A stretch of DNA of 64,000 bases, taken from Desulfoluna sp942491485. GTDB lineage: Bacteria; Desulfobacterota; Desulfobacteria; Desulfobacterales; Desulfolunaceae. Below, piece after piece: positions 62,641 through 64,000 of this stretch. Position 1 is the first letter of the stretch; each line of letters opens with the position of its first letter. The notes beneath the pieces were generated by a model that ran no database searches, was not told the origin of the DNA, and saw only the letters and a program-made list of their open reading frames with translations. The translations under genes were made by a program, and so were the position numbers. The stretch covers positions 620,001 through 684,000 of the forward strand of contig CALOAX010000004.1 of NCBI GenBank assembly GCA_942491485.1, given 5' to 3'.

Positions 62641-62882
62641 TAACCCGGACATTTCACGAGTTGAGTGCATTCATATTCAAGGCCTCGGATCTGCAGGTGT
62701 AGCGGGTTACCTCAATGCCCTGATAACGCGGAACATGAGGGTTCTCGGTTCGCCCGAAGGGTGAGAAAAACGAGCAGGAAACCGTGAATTACATGTTGTG
62801 TTTTTGACATGTCCTATTTTTTCACAGCCATAATAAGTGTTGCTGTGATCTGATTGTTTTTTACATGAAATATCCGGGCTAA
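62641..62882. repeat. TAACCCGG inverted-repeat element, copy D
   Basis: About 242 bases from TAACCCGGACATTTCA to TGAAATATCCGGGCTAA, with interior CGCCCGAAGGGTGAG..CCGTGAATTACATGTTGTG as in other copies. Its right end overlaps the stop codon of the Wzz-like gene (TAG at 62879-62881). The longest copy in the window. Confidence 0.8.
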
Positions 62883-63646
62883 CTGCTGTGGGCCATGTCA
62901 TCATCGGGCTGCTCTTCCCCGAGGACCTTTGTGATGCGGTTGAGATCGGGCAAAGACCCCAGAACAGGCAGGTTGACGTATCGGGCGATCTGCCGTTCGG
63001 ATTTTAAAGCGGCATCGTTCCACTCCAGAGCCGCGATAAGGACCAGCACGGCCAGGACAGAGGCAACAAACAGAATAAGCATGGGGCCCAGCCGGTCAGG
63101 GCGCCAGAGAGCCCGAATGGCTGAAGACTCAATGCCGCTGGCCAGCTTGGGTTGGCGATTCTGAGGCACCAGCAGGCCGCTGCGTTCGATTCCCTCCCGT
63201 GCTTTCCTCACCAGTCTTCTTGCGTAGTATCCCACCAGATCGTTTCCCAGCTCCGGATCTTTTCCCAGGTAGGTGACACGGGCGGTGCCGTCTGTGTATG
63301 AGAGGGTGATGTTGGATCGTATGGCTGCCGTGACCTTCTGGTAGCGCTCCTTTTCAAGATGCTGCACGTTTTCCATGGAGAGGTTGAAGTAGCGGTTCAC
63401 GGCAAAGTTGTTCTGGAAGAAGAGGGCCTGGTCGGTTATCACCTCGTCAATGGTGTTGAAGACCGTGGGGGTGGTGGCTGATGCAAAACGTGTCTCCTTG
63501 GGCAGCTGGACATCCTGCCAGACGGTGTGGCGGTCCGGTGCGTAAAAGGCGGAAAGCAGGTAAAGGCCCGGCATCAGGAAGGAGAGGAAAAACCAGGCTT
63601 TGTATCGTTTGGCACCGTGGGCGTAGCGTCTGAGTATGTATGACAT
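62879..63646 (-). CDS. Wzz/chain-length-determinant-like membrane protein
   Basis: 255 residues. One membrane helix is near the N-terminus (AWFFLSFLMPGLYLLSAFYAP) and one near the C-terminus (LGPMLILFVASVLAVLVLIAALEW), with a periplasmic coiled-coil-like region between (ENVQHLEKERYQKVTAAIRSN...GNDLVGYYARRLVRKAREGIERSG). This is the topology of polysaccharide co-polymerases that set chain length. The C-terminal tail ends in a TAG that belongs to a repeat element inserted here, so the native tail may be truncated. It follows a tyrosine-kinase-like gene on the minus strand. Confidence 0.78.
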   Translation of the reverse strand: MSYILRRYAHGAKRYKAWFFLSFLMPGLYLLSAFYAPDRHTVWQDVQLPKETRFASATTPTVFNTIDEVITDQALFFQNNFAVNRYFNLSMENVQHLEKERYQKVTAAIRSNITLSYTDGTARVTYLGKDPELGNDLVGYYARRLVRKAREGIERSGLLVPQNRQPKLASGIESSAIRALWRPDRLGPMLILFVASVLAVLVLIAALEWNDAALKSERQIARYVNLPVLGSLPDLNRITKVLGEEQPDDDMAHSS

Positions 63647-63712
63647 GTCAGTCTCCTGATAACCCGGGCTGATGGGGAAGCGGGCCGGGCATGGGTGTGT
63701 TCGGTTGACAGA

Positions 63713-64000
63713 TCAACAGGATTGAACAAGTGGGTTTTTCCACTGATTGGCCACCACCCCGAGGATTTTGGCCCCGTTGGTTCGCATGGCCGTGGTGGTG
63801 CGCTTCAACGTGGAGCGAGGGGTCATGTTGGTCATGAAGACAATCACCACCCCGTCTGCGATTCCTGAAATCAGGATGGGATCCCGCATCCTCTGGTTTT
63901 CCGGGAAGGTGGCTGAGGTGTCGATGATGATGGTGTCGTAGCGGTGTTTGGCATCCTGAATAAGTCTGTGATCATAGCCCTCCGAGGTTGACAGGGTGCC
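63713..64000 (-). CDS. CpsD/CapB-type tyrosine kinase-like ATPase, C-terminal part
   Basis: The frame runs off the right edge; the last ~95 residues are present. They include RYDTIIIDTSATFPENQRMRDPILISGIADGVVIVFMTNMTPRSTLKRTTTAMRTNGAKILGVVANQW, matching the Walker B-type IIIDTPP region and the GVVLN-like strand of bacterial tyrosine kinases of exopolysaccharide systems. The usual IDTPP is IDTSA here. Stop TGA at 63713-63715. It precedes the Wzz-like gene by ~66 bases, and together they are the end of an export locus. Confidence 0.75.
   Translation of the reverse strand, partial: GTLSTSEGYDHRLIQDAKHRYDTIIIDTSATFPENQRMRDPILISGIADGVVIVFMTNMTPRSTLKRTTTAMRTNGAKILGVVANQWKNPLVQSC

Noticed and set aside
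1..64000. tRNA or rRNA genes
   Set aside because: No cloverleaf-like TTCGANTC segments with matching acceptor stems, or rRNA landmarks, were noticed in either strand by eye.

Overview
The window looks like chromosomal DNA of a marine, probably sulfate-reducing, Desulfobacterota bacterium. This is an inference from several things: a purH split into two genes, a candidate selenocysteine protein, a ferredoxin-nitroreductase/DUF362 operon, a FadL-type porin, PilT-type ATPases, and a cassette integron. Housekeeping genes (polA, priA, upp, uraA, rsmE, both purH halves, putP) alternate with accessory genes. An unusually heavy load of non-coding repeats fills nearly every intergenic space.

Region 1 (1-5.3 kb) is the edge of an integron cassette array read on the minus strand. 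It has three small cassette genes (574-874, 1003-1326 and 3421-3945), one intact attC site, one attC split by a complete group IIC-type intron (1471-3422), and the 3' end of a second intron copy (1-561) at the left edge in another attC. To the right lie a cluster of about six palindromes, a short inverted-repeat element and a HepT-MntA toxin-antitoxin pair.

Region 2 (5.7-10.7 kb) holds an IS110-family element, a membrane-anchored TraB/GumN-like protein and an ISAzo13-type transposase. A second IS110 copy sits at 38-40 kb; both copies lie in an 1847 bp near-identical block.

Region 3 (10.7-14.6 kb) carries polA and a small CoA-binding/zinc-protein pair. A 3.1 kb gene-free array of about 615 bp tandem repeats built from nested palindromic elements follows (14.9-17.4 kb).

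Region 4 (17.7-37.4 kb) is mostly core metabolism and envelope: a purine permease, an FKBP isomerase, a HAD phosphatase, a DUF1573 protein with an in-frame TGA exactly at the conserved Cys, a YfcE-like phosphodiesterase, priA, upp, uraA, DUF2804, a FadL-like porin, putP, and a three-gene operon with an MBL hydrolase and an orphan Toprim-like protein.

Region 5 (39.9-64 kb) has a second MBL hydrolase, split purH, an orphan ABC-type binding protein, an acidic-repeat DNA-binding-like protein, a NUDIX hydrolase, and a DUF6812-like protein with two PilT-like ATPases. These are followed by a phosphodiesterase with rsmE, a TerB/DnaJ protein, a TetR regulator, a C11 peptidase lipoprotein, and a PhaC-like DUF3141 hydrolase with a TerB-like tail. 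The stretch ends with a PerM/nitroreductase/DUF362 operon, a PflX-like radical SAM protein, and the end of a polysaccharide-export locus (Wzz-like plus tyrosine-kinase-like, running off the window).

Three families of short repeats pervade the window. The most abundant is a GC-rich element carrying GCCTCCGGCGG and a palindromic AAGGTG..CACCTT core, present more than 25 times. A TAACCCGG-ended inverted-repeat element provides the stop codons of two genes. A GTAGGATGGGC-ended element of about 150 bp completes the set. The first family also creates false N-terminal extensions in many open reading frames, so several starts were moved inward.
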